DNA from: Spinacia oleracea
Lineage: Eukaryota > Streptophyta > Magnoliopsida > Caryophyllales > Amaranthaceae
Direction: 5' to 3'
NCBI RefSeq assembly: GCF_020520425.1
Contig: NC_079488.1
Location: forward strand, 90,253,285 to 90,317,284
DNA: 64,000 nucleotides
Positions 49,475 through 60,170 of the stretch are shown here, one piece after another (the first letter of the stretch is position 1; the number at the start of each line of letters is the position of its first letter). The notes beneath the pieces were generated by a model. The model saw nothing but the letters and a program-made list of their open reading frames with translations, was not told the origin of the DNA and did not search any database. A program made the translations under genes and the position numbers.

Positions 49475-52400
49475 ATGTATAAGAACCAGCTACAAGAGCT
49501 GGCGCAGAGGAGTTGCTTCAACTTACCCTCCTACACTTGCATTCGGGAAGGTCCCGATCACGCGCCTAGGTTTAAGGCTATCGTTAACTTCAATGGCGAA
49601 AGCTTTGAGTCACCTCAGTACTGTTCTACACTTCGTCAAGCGGAGCACGCCGCCGCCGAAGTTGCGCTTAATTCTCTCTCCTCTCGCGGCCCTTCTCACT
49701 CTCTAGCCGCCCGCATCCTGGTTAGTTAATCTCTCACTTTCTCTCTCCTCTTTCTCGACTCTTCTAGAATGTTCTTGATCCCCGGATTTTTACGAGGATT
49801 TTGATATTTAACCCTAATTTTGGAGAGAGAGACCCGTTTTTTTTTTTTTTTGTTAAAAAATAAAATAATTTATGGGTATATGTTGATTGATCAAGCCTGA
49901 ATTGGTCTGGGATTAAATGAATTGTATTTTTTTTCTTCAATTATTATTAGTTTACAAGTCGAACCGAATGTTATTGCAGAAGAGTAATTGAATTTTAGGA
50001 AATTAATTTCAGGTTGGTTTTATAATTTGGAGTATTTATTAGAATATTAATTTTCCTTTTGCCTATTTGGGTATATTTGTTGATCAATTTTTATTAACTC
50101 ATGAGCTTAATGAGGGAAGTAAATTATTTTTTATCATTTAATTTTCCGACTTATAGTATGACGGATTGACGGGGCTTCAAGAGAGGGGGTTTCTTGTGCA
50201 TTAAGGTGGGAATTTTCCGAAATTGAGGAACTGAAGAACTCTAGATGGTTCATTTGGTAATTAGTAATTCGGATTTGATAAGTTAATCGTCTAATGTAGT
50301 TGCATTAGTCCATAAGGTAGTTTGGCTACTGTCATTAGTGGTCTTTGCTGCTGTCATTTGATCAGTGCTCAATATACGAAACTATAATGGATTTCAGATC
50401 ATGACGGAATTCATACCGAGCTACATTGTAGTTTGACGTTGAAAACAACCGTTGGTTAATTTGACATTGCCCCCCAAATTTGATGGACTGGCGTTGTGTG
50501 GGTTATATGGGCGTAATATATACAATGTGGATGTTTCTAGCCATGAGATACATACTCCGTGATGAACTGTTGTTTATGATTGTATTGTTGGGAAAAGTTC
50601 CGATGTATGTTAAACTTGTGGTAACTTGGATGCTATTGGTGTGTGGAAGGAAATACATACGATCTTTTTATGGATTGCAAAGAGGATGAGTAATTGGAAA
50701 GCCTGAAACAACCCACATTTTTGTTTAGTTCCGTGGCGGCAAGTATTTGAATTCCAATGAACTAAGTTAAATGTCTTCATATGCAGTTATCTCAATTTTT
50801 TTTTTATAGTTGGTGAAGTTGCAAACTGCTCTCTTTCCCAACTCTTCTTTTTCTTTCTTCTCCACATTCATGCAGCGTGTTAGGATGCAAGTCCATTCTT
50901 TGTTTTGGGTTGTAATTTTGATTACTTTGTTAATTGTTTTAATTTTCTTATTTTAATATTAAGGATGAGACAGGGGTTTACAAAAACCTTTTACAAGAGA
51001 TTTCACAAAGAGTTGGAGCCCCATTGCCGCACTACACAACTTACAGATCAGGTCTAGGGCACCAACCTGTTTTCACTGGTAAAGTAGAACTTGCTGGTAT
51101 CATATTCACAGGGGAGGCAGCCAAAAATAAAAAACAGGCAGAGAAAAATGCAGCTTTGGCTGCTTGGCAATCTCTTAAACAATGTAAGTTTTTTATTTTT
51201 ATTTTTTATAATCAAATTAATTCATTGATAAAAAGTCATACGACCTCTACATAAAAAGTTGAATCTAACAAATACATAATAGTTGAATTGAATCATATAA
51301 AAAACTTCCTTTCACCATAGATAGGATTGTTGTATATCGAACATTCTTTATACCCTCTTTTATATGGTTGTGATTTACGGTCTTCTTCAACGAGGGGTCT
51401 ATAGATCTGTTGTAGTCAAGATAAATATGATTTTCCTGTGATTGTAGTCGAAAGATTGACCTCGTTTTAGACTCCGCACAAATCTTTACCAAAGGAACAA
51501 CTTGTCCTACACACAAAACTTAACTAGAATCAAACCCACCATAGGGGTATTTACTACACTTCAAATATGAGAGATTGAATTAAAAAAGTTCCTCATATTG
51601 ACCTTTACACAGCTCCTTCTGATATGTAATTTTTTGTTTTATCGATTTCATTTTCTGGTCTCGTTAATCTAGGCTGTCTTTCACAGTATTACAAAAAACT
51701 TCTTCACTATTAGACGACTTTAGTGGTCAATTTCTATGAAGAGGTGCTCTGAAATGGTGTTAAGTATTGATCTAGTGTTATCTGAACAGTGGCACAGCAG
51801 TCTGGGAGCTTGTCTACGGAGCAAGAAAACAATGACGAACTTGAGCAGGTGACTATAGCCCGAGCATTGTTGAGTTACCGATTGAGGGAGAGAATGACAA
51901 GTGCATCAAGTAAACCGTTGCCATTCCCTCAAACATTCCCGATCCAGAATCCAAGACCTTCGAGCCCACAGCGTCGTCCAGTGACCGCATCCAAGATTCT
52001 TCCGCTTATCTTCCCAAAGAAGACACCGCCTCGAGTGCGGCCCTTGTCATTTACATTATCTGATAATGTGGGGCAATCATCCCAGTCCCAGATTCCAGAA
52101 TCTAGAGGAGCTCATTCTCAGTCCTCTCAGAGATACTTAGGTATGGGAGCACCTCCATACATTCCAATCCGGCATGTGCGATCACCGTGCCATGGTATTG
52201 CACCGCCAGTGACTATTAGGAATTCAGTGCCTTGCTACTCTGCACCACCTATTCCGCGCTCGTCAGCTGCTGCTCCTCCGGGGATGAGAACGGCTCCACC
52301 TGTGCGGATTGCACCGCCGGTATGCATTAGGCAAAGTATCCCAGTCTTCTCTGCTCCACCATATCCCAAGGAAGACCTGTCAACTGTTACTCCTCCAGAG

Positions 52401-52697
52401 TCGAACAAAGTGGAAGCAGTTCAGGCATCAACAGGAAGGGAATCTCAAGAATGTAATAAATCTGATCCTATTGTGAAACCTCTTCCCCCATACACCTTTT
52501 GCCCTACTGTGACAAGGGCTTCCCCTGTTCGAATCGCACCACCTGTCCGTATTAGACAGGCTATTCCTGTTTGTGCTGCCCCACCACCGAAAAAAGATGG
52601 TCCTATGGAGGCAAAAGATCCTGGTAGGGAGGTGGATTTTGAAGATAAAACTCAGAACTCAGAAGCAGTAGAGAAGTTGGAACAGCTCAAACTCTGA
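49475..52697 (+). CDS. DRB2: Double-stranded RNA-binding protein DRB2
   Basis: Exons 49475-49720, 50964-51183 and 51790-52697 join in frame to 457 residues. Two dsRNA-binding domains are visible. dsRBD1 (about residues 1-70) starts MYKNQLQELAQRSCFNLPSY and has the region-3 helix LRQAEHAAAEVAL, lacking the usual KKxAK lysines. dsRBD2 (about 87-155) has VYKNLLQEISQRVGAPLPHY and an intact KNKKQAEKNAA helix (residues 136-146). ELEQVTIARALLSYR follows, then a proline-rich tail with three copies of an IAPPV-IR-PV-SAPP repeat. This layout and wording match plant DRB2. DRB proteins partner Dicer-like enzymes; DRB2 acts in the nucleus and cytoplasm in miRNA target repression and antagonises DRB4 (family knowledge). 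The ATG was chosen because the domain starts there. Confidence 0.96.
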
Positions 52698-53574
52698 AAT
52701 TGCTTGTAAGGAGGAATGTAGATCTCTAGGAGTATCACATCAGGGAGTATGATTTTGATCTTTGGTTGTCGATGCCATCTTGTATGAATGTCCACCCCCT
52801 TTCTTTTTTTCTTCACCCCTCTTTTAGTTTTCTTGTATTTGAGTTGGCACATCACATCATCGATGTTTCCCTATAGTTATTATTATATCCCTTGAAACTA
52901 GTAGTATATTAGCAACTTAGTGTTAAATTGGCTCAGTAGCCGAGTATCGAAAACGTTTACCATACTGTACCTGGTGTGGTGCTTTTACAATTTTGTCAGC
53001 ATTACCCAAGTAGCTTCCGTAGTCTTCCTTCTAGGCTCTGTTTGATAGGGCGTAAAACGTTTTCGTGGAAAACGATTTTTCCCTTTTCAATCATTTTACG
53101 TTGTGCTCGATCTGTACTACTGTTACGCAAGAATGCAACGCCTCTAGGTGCTGCTAGCCCTTATTGGGTGTTGCCTTTGGTATCACTTACTCCACCTTTC
53201 ACTCTTTTTGGTAGTGGATGGTTCACTTACTCTGCAGACTGCAAATTTATGCTTGGCTCTAGAAAACTAAAGTTATAATGGAATGATTGAATTTCTGCCT
53301 TTTTTCCGTTAAACAGCATGAGTAGATGATGAATGCTTAGTTACAGGGTCCTCACCTTTTGCTTTTAGAAGGTAGTGAAATAAAATTCAAAATTATTATA
53401 TACTTTTATGGATTTATGATGAATTATGATTAATTGTTGTCCCCTAAGTTTTTTCCATGAATAATTAATTGACCTCTCTGAAGTCCAACCTTTTGAGATA
53501 AATGGGATAATTATGTTGTAGAAAATAGGGGATTTTAAAAGTTTGTGGAGGTTGATAGTATTTTACCCGTTTTT
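52698..53574. other. DRB2 3' flank
   Basis: Probable 3' UTR to about 53000, then AT-rich DNA. The string TAAAACGTTTTCGTGGAAAACG near 53050 resembles the end of a dispersed repeat. An open frame at 52976-53278 has no protein-like features, and no further gene is supported. Confidence 0.45.
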
Positions 53575-53768
53575 TAAATATCGCACCATGGTTACACTTT
53601 TTAATACGTAGTTTGACTCTTAACATCTCATAAAAAGTTGATATTTAGAAAATACCATACGAATCTAACAAGATTTCACATGACTATAATTTTTGTTAGT
53701 TATGAATCACAAAAGATGACCAAAGGTGTAGTGTAAATAGTATAAAAAATAAGATGGTGCGATATTTA
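53575..53768. mobile_element. short MITE with a Stowaway-family-like core
   Basis: Ends TAAATATCGCACCAT and ATGGTGCGATATTTA are perfect inverted repeats of 15 bases. The interior AAAAGTTGATATTTAGAAA and ACGAATCTAACAAGATTTCA matches the cores of the elements at 38084 and 48005, although the ends differ. Confidence 0.8.
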
Positions 53769-54011
53769 TAGAACGTAGAAAATATTAAGTTTTAAACAAA
53801 AAGAAATTGAAAATTTCCACCAGTTGTAAACTTAATTTGTCCATTTAATTGGACCTTGTCAGACTATCAGTACTTGAGCCAAAAAATAGTCTGGGTTATA
53901 GTGGGTTTAAAAAAAAAAAACCAGTTGTACGGCAAAAACGTTTATTTGTAAGATTGATAACGTTGGAATGTCCACAAGTATAAATAGCTTTCTGAAAGCT
54001 TCTTAAGAATA

Positions 54012-54183
54012 ACCAATTGACTGTTGGTTTAATGGTGATTGAGGCTAAACTTGGTAGGGAGGACCCGTGTTCGATCCTCCGCAACAACAATTGGGAGGGG
54101 AATGGAACCTAACCACTCAGAACTCGCCCTGAATTCAGATTAGCCCTAAGGGTGAACTGGATGGTACACCAAAAAAAAAAAGT
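54012..54183 (+). mobile_element. tRNA-derived SINE, full length with target duplication
   Basis: A direct repeat TTCTTAAGAATA flanks it at 54000-54011 and 54184-54195. The head has A-box-like TGGTTTAATGGTGATTGAGG and B-box GTTCGATCCTCC, followed by a body of about 100 bases and a poly-A tail at 54171-54181. Length, Pol III boxes, tail and 12-base duplication together identify a SINE. The body wording resembles plant Au/AmaSINE families, from memory only. Confidence 0.88.
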
Positions 54184-55348
54184 TTCTTAAGAATAGAATT
54201 CATGCGAAATGTGTTCAGAAATACGGAGTAACTCCAATCAAAATCATTCTTTTACGGAGTACATAAGTAGAATAACGCCGAGGGAATGAGTCAATGAGAC
54301 GACGTAATTAGGAGCAACAAAAAAAACCTAGCCCTAGTCCCGTTCGGTCTAATCGGCTTTGCAATGTCTCTTGACTTACAACTCCACCCTGTAATGGAAA
54401 AGAATTTTACAAAAGCAAATGAAGTTGAGATAGTAACATCTCAACTCCTAATTGGCAATGACGTTGAAATTCCATCAATGAAGGATTTATCATTGGTGGA
54501 CTAACTTTTGTAAACACAAAAAGACTAACATAAAAAACATGCAACCAAATTGGATATATATCACAACTTTACTAGCTTGTCTTGCCTACACAAAGTGTTC
54601 ATTTAATTTGCACAAAAGGGTTGTTTGGTATGTGGGGGAAAGGGGTAGCGATCGAAAAAATGTATGTTTGTTTGTGAACATGAGATGAGAGCAACATGCT
54701 TCAAAGTTCAATTCATTTCAAATTCATTCAGATAATTAGATATAAGTTAAATTCAGGTGAACCAAACAAAACTTAAACAAGGAAAAATATTAGTTTCAAC
54801 TCACCAAATTTCTATCTGCATTCTACCTTCTTATTCATATCTCTCATATCAAACCGCTTTTGAGACATGGGGTATGTATTGCTGCAATGTGAATCAATGC
54901 AGATGGCATGTGACATGTGGGTTGAAAGATATGTTTAGGCCCATTACTTGGTCCATAATGGATGTTCTTCATAGAAGAACTGGAATGTCTAGAACAAAGA
55001 TAAAGGCTTAAGAAATTCGAAAGTAATTAATTAAGGGTTGAGCACAGATCGAATTCCAAAAATTGAAATATCTGATATCCATATCCAAAGTATTATGTAG
55101 TTTTTTTTTTAAAATTTTTTTATCAACAACACTAATGTGGTAAGAAAAACACCACAATATCTCACTTAAAGATTTTATTAAGACTAACAATAATTTTAAT
55201 TGAATGTTTGTATACTTTTTCTAAAAGAAAATGATGAAGTACCAAATAAATTTGAATATTTGAAACGGATATCCATCGTGTTTGGATATCATAAATTATC
55301 AAATCCGATGCATATTGAACTTTCATATCGGAATAATTCTGCTCTATC

Positions 55349-55621
55349 CACTACAAGAATTTGTATATTTAACGACAACCTAATTACGACGGGTCAAAAA
55401 TTCCGTCGCAAAAGCCTTTTGCGACGGGGCTAACAATCAAACAAAGACGGGAACAACCGTAGCAAATGTCTTTTACGACGGGTTAACGACGGGATTTTTC
55501 ATTAACGACGACCCTCTTTAATTATGACGGGTTGACGACATGAAATCCCGTCATTAATCAACGATTATTGGCCTTTAGCGATGGAATTTCCCGTCGTTAA
55601 TGGTACATTTTTTTTGTAGTG
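55349..55621. mobile_element. CACTA (En/Spm)-type MITE
   Basis: The left end CACTACAAGAATTTG and the right end TTTTTTTTGTAGTG are inverted, with the 3-base duplication ATC at 55346-55348 and 55622-55624. Subterminal repeats of CGACGGG/CCCGTCG words fill the interior, the transposase-binding pattern expected for CACTA elements. It is 273 bp and noncoding. Confidence 0.93.
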
Positions 55622-55624
55622 ATC

Positions 55625-57031
55625 CTAATTATCACAACCGTGCATAAAGGAAAAAAAAACCAATAAGGCATTGTTCATTTTATCTTAAAAATAATTATCA
55701 TTATAAATAAGTTTCAATTATTAAAAATCAAATCTCATATGTAGAAAGTTATAACCAGTAATCATGTGTGATATAGATAGGATCTTCAAGAATATTGTTT
55801 ATGCAAAAAAATTGCGAAGAGTAACTAACGGGAAAGTTTCGTCTGCAAGGAAAACCGTGTTCTTCAACTAGGATATTTTTTTTGTATTTCCTTCTGTCAT
55901 ATTTTCCTACAAAAACACAAACGTAAACTGGCTCTGGGGGTTCTCGAGAAAACCCTCTCCGATTATTCAAGTCAGTTTCTTGTAGAAAGAGAACATAAAA
56001 AGAGAGTGTGTTTAGGAAGTTTTTAAAATCCGAGTAATGATTATGTGGGTCATATTTATAGTAATGAAGGAGGGCATTGTTAGTAAATATGAGCAATTGT
56101 AGGGATATGAAATCTTGGGCCTTATGGAGGCTGAGATTTAGGCCCCGATATTCTAATCTGAGCCCATCATAGGGTTTTCGTTTGGGGGTATCTTGGTAAT
56201 TTTCCTCAAGAGGGATATTTTGGTACTTTTATTGTGAAAGTGGGTCCCACTAAGGGGCCCGAATATTAGCCCCACGCTAAATTTGCGAGTTTGGTCAAAG
56301 AGTCGGGAGTTTGGCGGAATGATTCGGCATTTGAATTTTGATGTAGCATTTTGATTGAGCCGTCGTCTTGGCTTTGATGCATGTATGCTACGAGGGAAGT
56401 CTGCTTGGGCGGATGAAGCACGCACGCCGAATAGTGTTGGGGGGATGATGTCGGGCGAATGTTGCTGGGCGAATGGTGCGTGTTGGGAGAATAAAGCCTG
56501 GCAAAAGATGCCTGCGCGACGCGCAAATGATTTTGGGAGAATGATGCGCGTTGGGGGCCTGAGGCTAACACTAAGTGTGTGCGCAAGGGGCGTTGATGAT
56601 GCGCGACATAGTCTTGGAGAAGATATGTGCAAGAGGGGTGCTCTTAACGGTTTATTTGTACACCTGTGGGCATGTGCTCTAGTTGGGTGGTTGGTTTGGC
56701 ACGTGCAGCAAAGCGTTGGCTTGCTCACGCGTGCCTTTGGGCCAATGTTGTTACGGCTTATGATGTATTTTCACACGTCGAAGATATTTCACAAGCCATG
56801 GTCGATATCATACGTTGGGTAGATGGTTTAGTCGGCTGTTTCCGTTGTGTGCGAGATCGTAACCGCATGGTGCTACCTTATGCACGCAAAGGGTGTGAGG
56901 GGGTCGAAAAAGCGCGAGGCTAATGCGTGACCTTGTCCCTCGTGGGTGTGACGATTCTTTTTATTCAATCAAGTGTAATTGGATTTCCTGTGAGTATACA
57001 CCCAATTGACTAGTAATATAGGAGTCGCCAT
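55625..57031. other. unresolved GC-rich block next to the gypsy LTR
   Basis: Long opposed open frames lie at 56728-56153 and 56355-56822. They reflect high GC and repeated GGGCGAAT/TTGGGAGAAT words, not recognisable proteins. On the minus strand a TATA-like CTATAAATATG lies at about 56063. The block could be part of a second LTR or retroelement leader. I see no supported gene. Confidence 0.4.
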
Positions 57032-58345
57032 TCAGTTTTTAACGACAATGAGAAAAACTGACAAAACCCGGTTATCGTGACATAAAGGGAGTGCAATTAT
57101 GTTTGACCACGACGGCCGTAGGTTCCCTTGTGATCCCTGGTGTGGGGATCTCTCAATATACACCCGCAAGGTAGAGATTGAGGGTTCGGGGGACTGTAAC
57201 TACCGAGAGGAGTAATTCGCTCGTCGATAACTCCAGAGGCAGGATATCCTTACTAGCTCAGCATAAATAATTGAAGGGACATGCGTTAACTATTAAACTA
57301 ATCTGAGTTGATTTTAGCAATATGCAACATATAATACTAATTCGATCGTGATTATCTGATTTAAATAACATTAAGGGACCTAGCATGATAATCCGATTTC
57401 CCAAAAATATTATATTTGTTAGGCGTGATAGAACAATCATATTAGGTTAGTTTAACAGTTCATAAAAAGGGCGAGGAAAGCAGTTAAATCATCGAAAAGG
57501 GACACATCACGACGCACCCTTGAGAGGTGCGTCACGGTTCTCAGAAAACTAACCACTTTGACTTTGCTATTTCTCCTTTTTATTTAATGAATCTTAATTA
57601 TGGGTCAGGATACGTTCTGTTCGATTTATGGATCGATTGCGACAGAACGCGTGAACAGTTTCGCAGCGAGAGGCTTAGGCTAAGGGGTTTAGAGTCAATA
57701 CTCAGAATATATTATGTGTTGTTGTGTCGAAACTAGGGGCCTATTTATAGGGAAGAGTTCGTGGAAAGATAGAATTGCAGAGTTCTAATCCGCAAAGAAT
57801 TAGGAAAAGAGACGTACCCAGGTACTTTCAGCGCCCAGGCCTGGGCGCCGAAGATTTCGGCGCCCAGAGCCAGGCGTTGAAAATAGGGTCTGGGCAGCTT
57901 TGTTTAGTCAGATTCGGATTCCTAAAATCCGTAGAGTTTGAGATTAATTCGAGTCTTTTAGCGCGTATCAATTTTGTGACGGAATGCGTCTGGGCCCGTT
58001 ACGAACTCTAGGCTCGTTAGGATTTTAATTAATACGTAACTCTTATTTCCGAATCCTATTAGGAATAGGATTCTCGCGGTTTTCTATCTCATTTAGGATT
58101 TATGTTGGAATGCAACACCTAATTCTGACAGGTTTCTATCTTTTATGATTTGCCACTTTTAGACGCTACTTTTTACGGCATTTACTATTTTTAGCAGGTT
58201 TCCATAAATAGCAGGTTTCGGGTGAAATGAAATGGGGAATCGAGATTCGTTTATTTTATAGGAGATGCGTTGTCAAGTGGAGTTTTTATGCTTTCATCAT
58301 CGAACCTTTCCCTTGCGGGAATGGGGACAAGAGTAGGTGTCTACA
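57032..58345 (-). mobile_element. probable 3' LTR of a Tat/Ogre-like Ty3-gypsy element
   Basis: The minus strand begins TGTAGACACC at 58345 directly after a polypurine tract, as Tat-lineage LTRs do. A TATA box CTATAAATAG is at 57750-57741 (minus), about 600 bases into the LTR, which places U3 before and R/U5 after it. The far boundary is a guess: a minus-strand TGGCGACTCC string at 57030-57021 resembles primer-binding sites of related elements. A CA end was not seen. Confidence 0.55.
57826..57883. repeat. double hairpin, copy A (in LTR)
   Basis: Two adjacent GC-rich inverted repeats are joined by GAAGATTTC. The first is CAGCGCCCAGGCCTGGGCGC and the second runs from CGGCGCCCAG to CAGGCGTTGAAA. 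The outer flanks TTTCA and TGAAA also pair. Confidence 0.9.
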
Positions 58346-58361
58346 GTTAGCCCCCACTTTG
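58346..58361 (-). promoter_or_regulatory. polypurine tract
   Basis: The minus strand reads CAAAGTGGGGGCTAAC immediately before the LTR start TGTAGACACC. It is the expected primer for plus-strand DNA synthesis and fixes the element's orientation as minus. Confidence 0.65.
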
Positions 58362-58865
58362 ACTGAGTCTTGGAGTAAGACGATGGTCAAAGTATTAGAC
58401 GGAGTGCGTCACACAAGCCATGGTGTATGTGACCTGTTTTGCGAGGGTCTCATGAGCCCCTGAGTGATAACATTTGACTTAAGGGTCATCACTTGAAGTG
58501 TCGACATATCCCTCACGTGTCATTGGGATTTGTCAACTGATAGTATAGAAACTTCCTCACTTTGTCATTGGAAGGATCTAAAGATGCGTAGAAACTCCCT
58601 CACTTTGTCATTGGGAGTAACTACAGATGTTTTCGAAATTAAAGCTGTAAAGTGTAATTGGGCCTGGCCAAGCCAAATCACGAGGTAAAACGTTTTTAAT
58701 GATTCTCATTTTCAGGGCTAGCTAAACGAGAAAACCCCCTTGTTTTTATAGGATGTAAAACGAAGGAAAATCCAACACATCGCTCTTTTTTGGAAAAACG
58801 AAAAACCAATCCTTTAATTTTTGGGAAAAGGGAAAACCAATAAAAGTTATCGCTGCAGCGACTAA

Positions 58866-59255
58866 GGACCTGCGCTGTTAGTGACGCAGACCCCGCCCGC
58901 TGAAGGTGGGCGAGCCTGTCCGCTGAGGGTGGACCCCCCGTCCGATAGAAGTGGACGAATCAGTTTGATGTTTTTGAAAATAAGGACCTACGCGGTTTGT
59001 GACGTAGACCCCGCCGGCTGAAGATGGCGAACCTGTCCGCTGAGGGTGGACCCCCCGTCCGATAGAAGTGGACGAATCTGTTTTGAAATTTTTGTTTTTT
59101 TTTTGAAAATAAGGACCTACGTGGTTTGCGCCGTAGACCCCGCCGGCTGAAGATGGCGAGCTTATTTTAAATTTGAAGACTTTATTCTTCGAAAAACTGA
59201 GGACCTGCGCGGCTAGTGACGCAGACCCCGCCCGCTGAGGGTGGGCGAGCCCATT
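58866..59255. repeat. tandem repeat array, four units of about 90-130 bp
   Basis: Units start at 58866, 58984, 59113 and 59201 with GGACCTRCG, continue with GTAGACCCCGCC or GCAGACCCCGCC and a GCTGAAG/GCTGAGGGTGG block. The first two units also share GTCCGATAGAAGTGGACGAA. The units differ in length. Such arrays are typical of noncoding parts of Tat/Ogre elements. Confidence 0.9.
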
Positions 59256-59941
59256 TTGAATTTCTTATTTTGCCTATGTAGAAGAGCTTTTGGTGATTAC
59301 AACCTGTTGGTGGGTCGTAATATTTCTTGATTAGATGTGTCCTATAAGTGGGTCCACACTGTGTATATTTAACAATATATTTTTTGAGATATCCAAACAT
59401 GATATGGTGCGTGGCGCAGTCTGGGAATGTGATTTTGATTGCGCGCTCTTTGTTTAAGTCCACTTTCCGCGAGCCCCCAAGTGTTGGGGCTCGTCGGTTG
59501 TTTTTCGCGTCTTGTAATCATGTTTGGGGTCACGCTCGTATGTGCGAGCGACCTCCTATAGTAGTGTGCTATTTTAGTGAAGCCGTGGAGTGCGACTTTA
59601 GCTTTCAGGCGACATCCGGTTTTGGCTTGGCCCGGATTATCCCTTTGACAGACAGACATTTTCTATTTGGAAAACCAATGACTTGACGACACATATTTTT
59701 GGTGTTTCGAAGAATGACCATGATATTTAACTTGCTTTTTTTTGAAAAGTGTACATGAGCGTTTTCTGAGATGAGTCTAAGTTTCGACCAAGTTTCAATG
59801 TTATTATTATTTTTTGCTTATTTGGGAGCTAAAGGTGCTTTGGGCTTGATCTTACTTGTAATAGGACCTCGTGTTTTAGCAACACGGTATTAAGTCCTTT
59901 CCTATTCCGTGTTTTTGTGAAATCTGGGCCTTGGGCTGCAT

Positions 59942-59998
59942 TTTCAGCGTCCAAGCTCAGGCGTTAAAAATTTCGGCGCCCAGAGGTGGGCGCTGAAA
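59942..59998. repeat. double hairpin, copy B (upstream of antisense gene)
   Basis: Arms TTTCAGCGTCCAAGCTCAGG and GGCGCCCAGAGGTGGGCGCT are joined by TTAAAAATTTC. It lies about 80 bases before the TATA box of the antisense gene. Confidence 0.88.
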
Positions 59999-60078
59999 GT
60001 TCTTTCCTGGTAATATTTGATTTTCGGATTTCTAACACGTTTCCGAATGGGATCAGGATGTTATTGGGTGCGTTCAGC

Positions 60079-60086
60079 TATATATA
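60079..60086 (+). promoter_or_regulatory. TATA box of the antisense gene
   Basis: TATATATA lies 92 bases upstream of the ATG at 60171. It is followed by a pyrimidine-rich leader (CTCTCAAATTCTTTCTCTC), a layout typical of a plant Pol II core promoter. The element's antisense gene therefore seems to have its own promoter. Confidence 0.7.
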
Positions 60087-60170
60087 GGGGCTAGGTACGT
60101 CCTTATTTTCCACCACTCTCAAATTCTTTCTCTCTTTTTTGCTGTGCTCTAATTATTTACTGCTTTTGCC

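Noticed and set aside
52976..53278. 100-codon open frame downstream of DRB2
   Set aside because: No recognisable motifs and no splice or start context. It lies in DRB2 3' flank and probably includes a repeat end.
54757..55011. 84-codon open frame near 54.9 kb
   Set aside because: No conserved motif, AT-rich surroundings and no exon-like borders. Likely chance or repeat-derived.
56153..56822. Opposed open frames of 155 and 191 codons
   Set aside because: GC-rich repeated words remove stops on both strands. Neither translation shows a domain, and the location is retroelement-related noncoding DNA.
59348..59686. Open frame between tandem repeats and antisense gene
   Set aside because: Overlaps another frame on the opposite strand, shows no motif and has no promoter layout. 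Treated as noncoding retroelement sequence.
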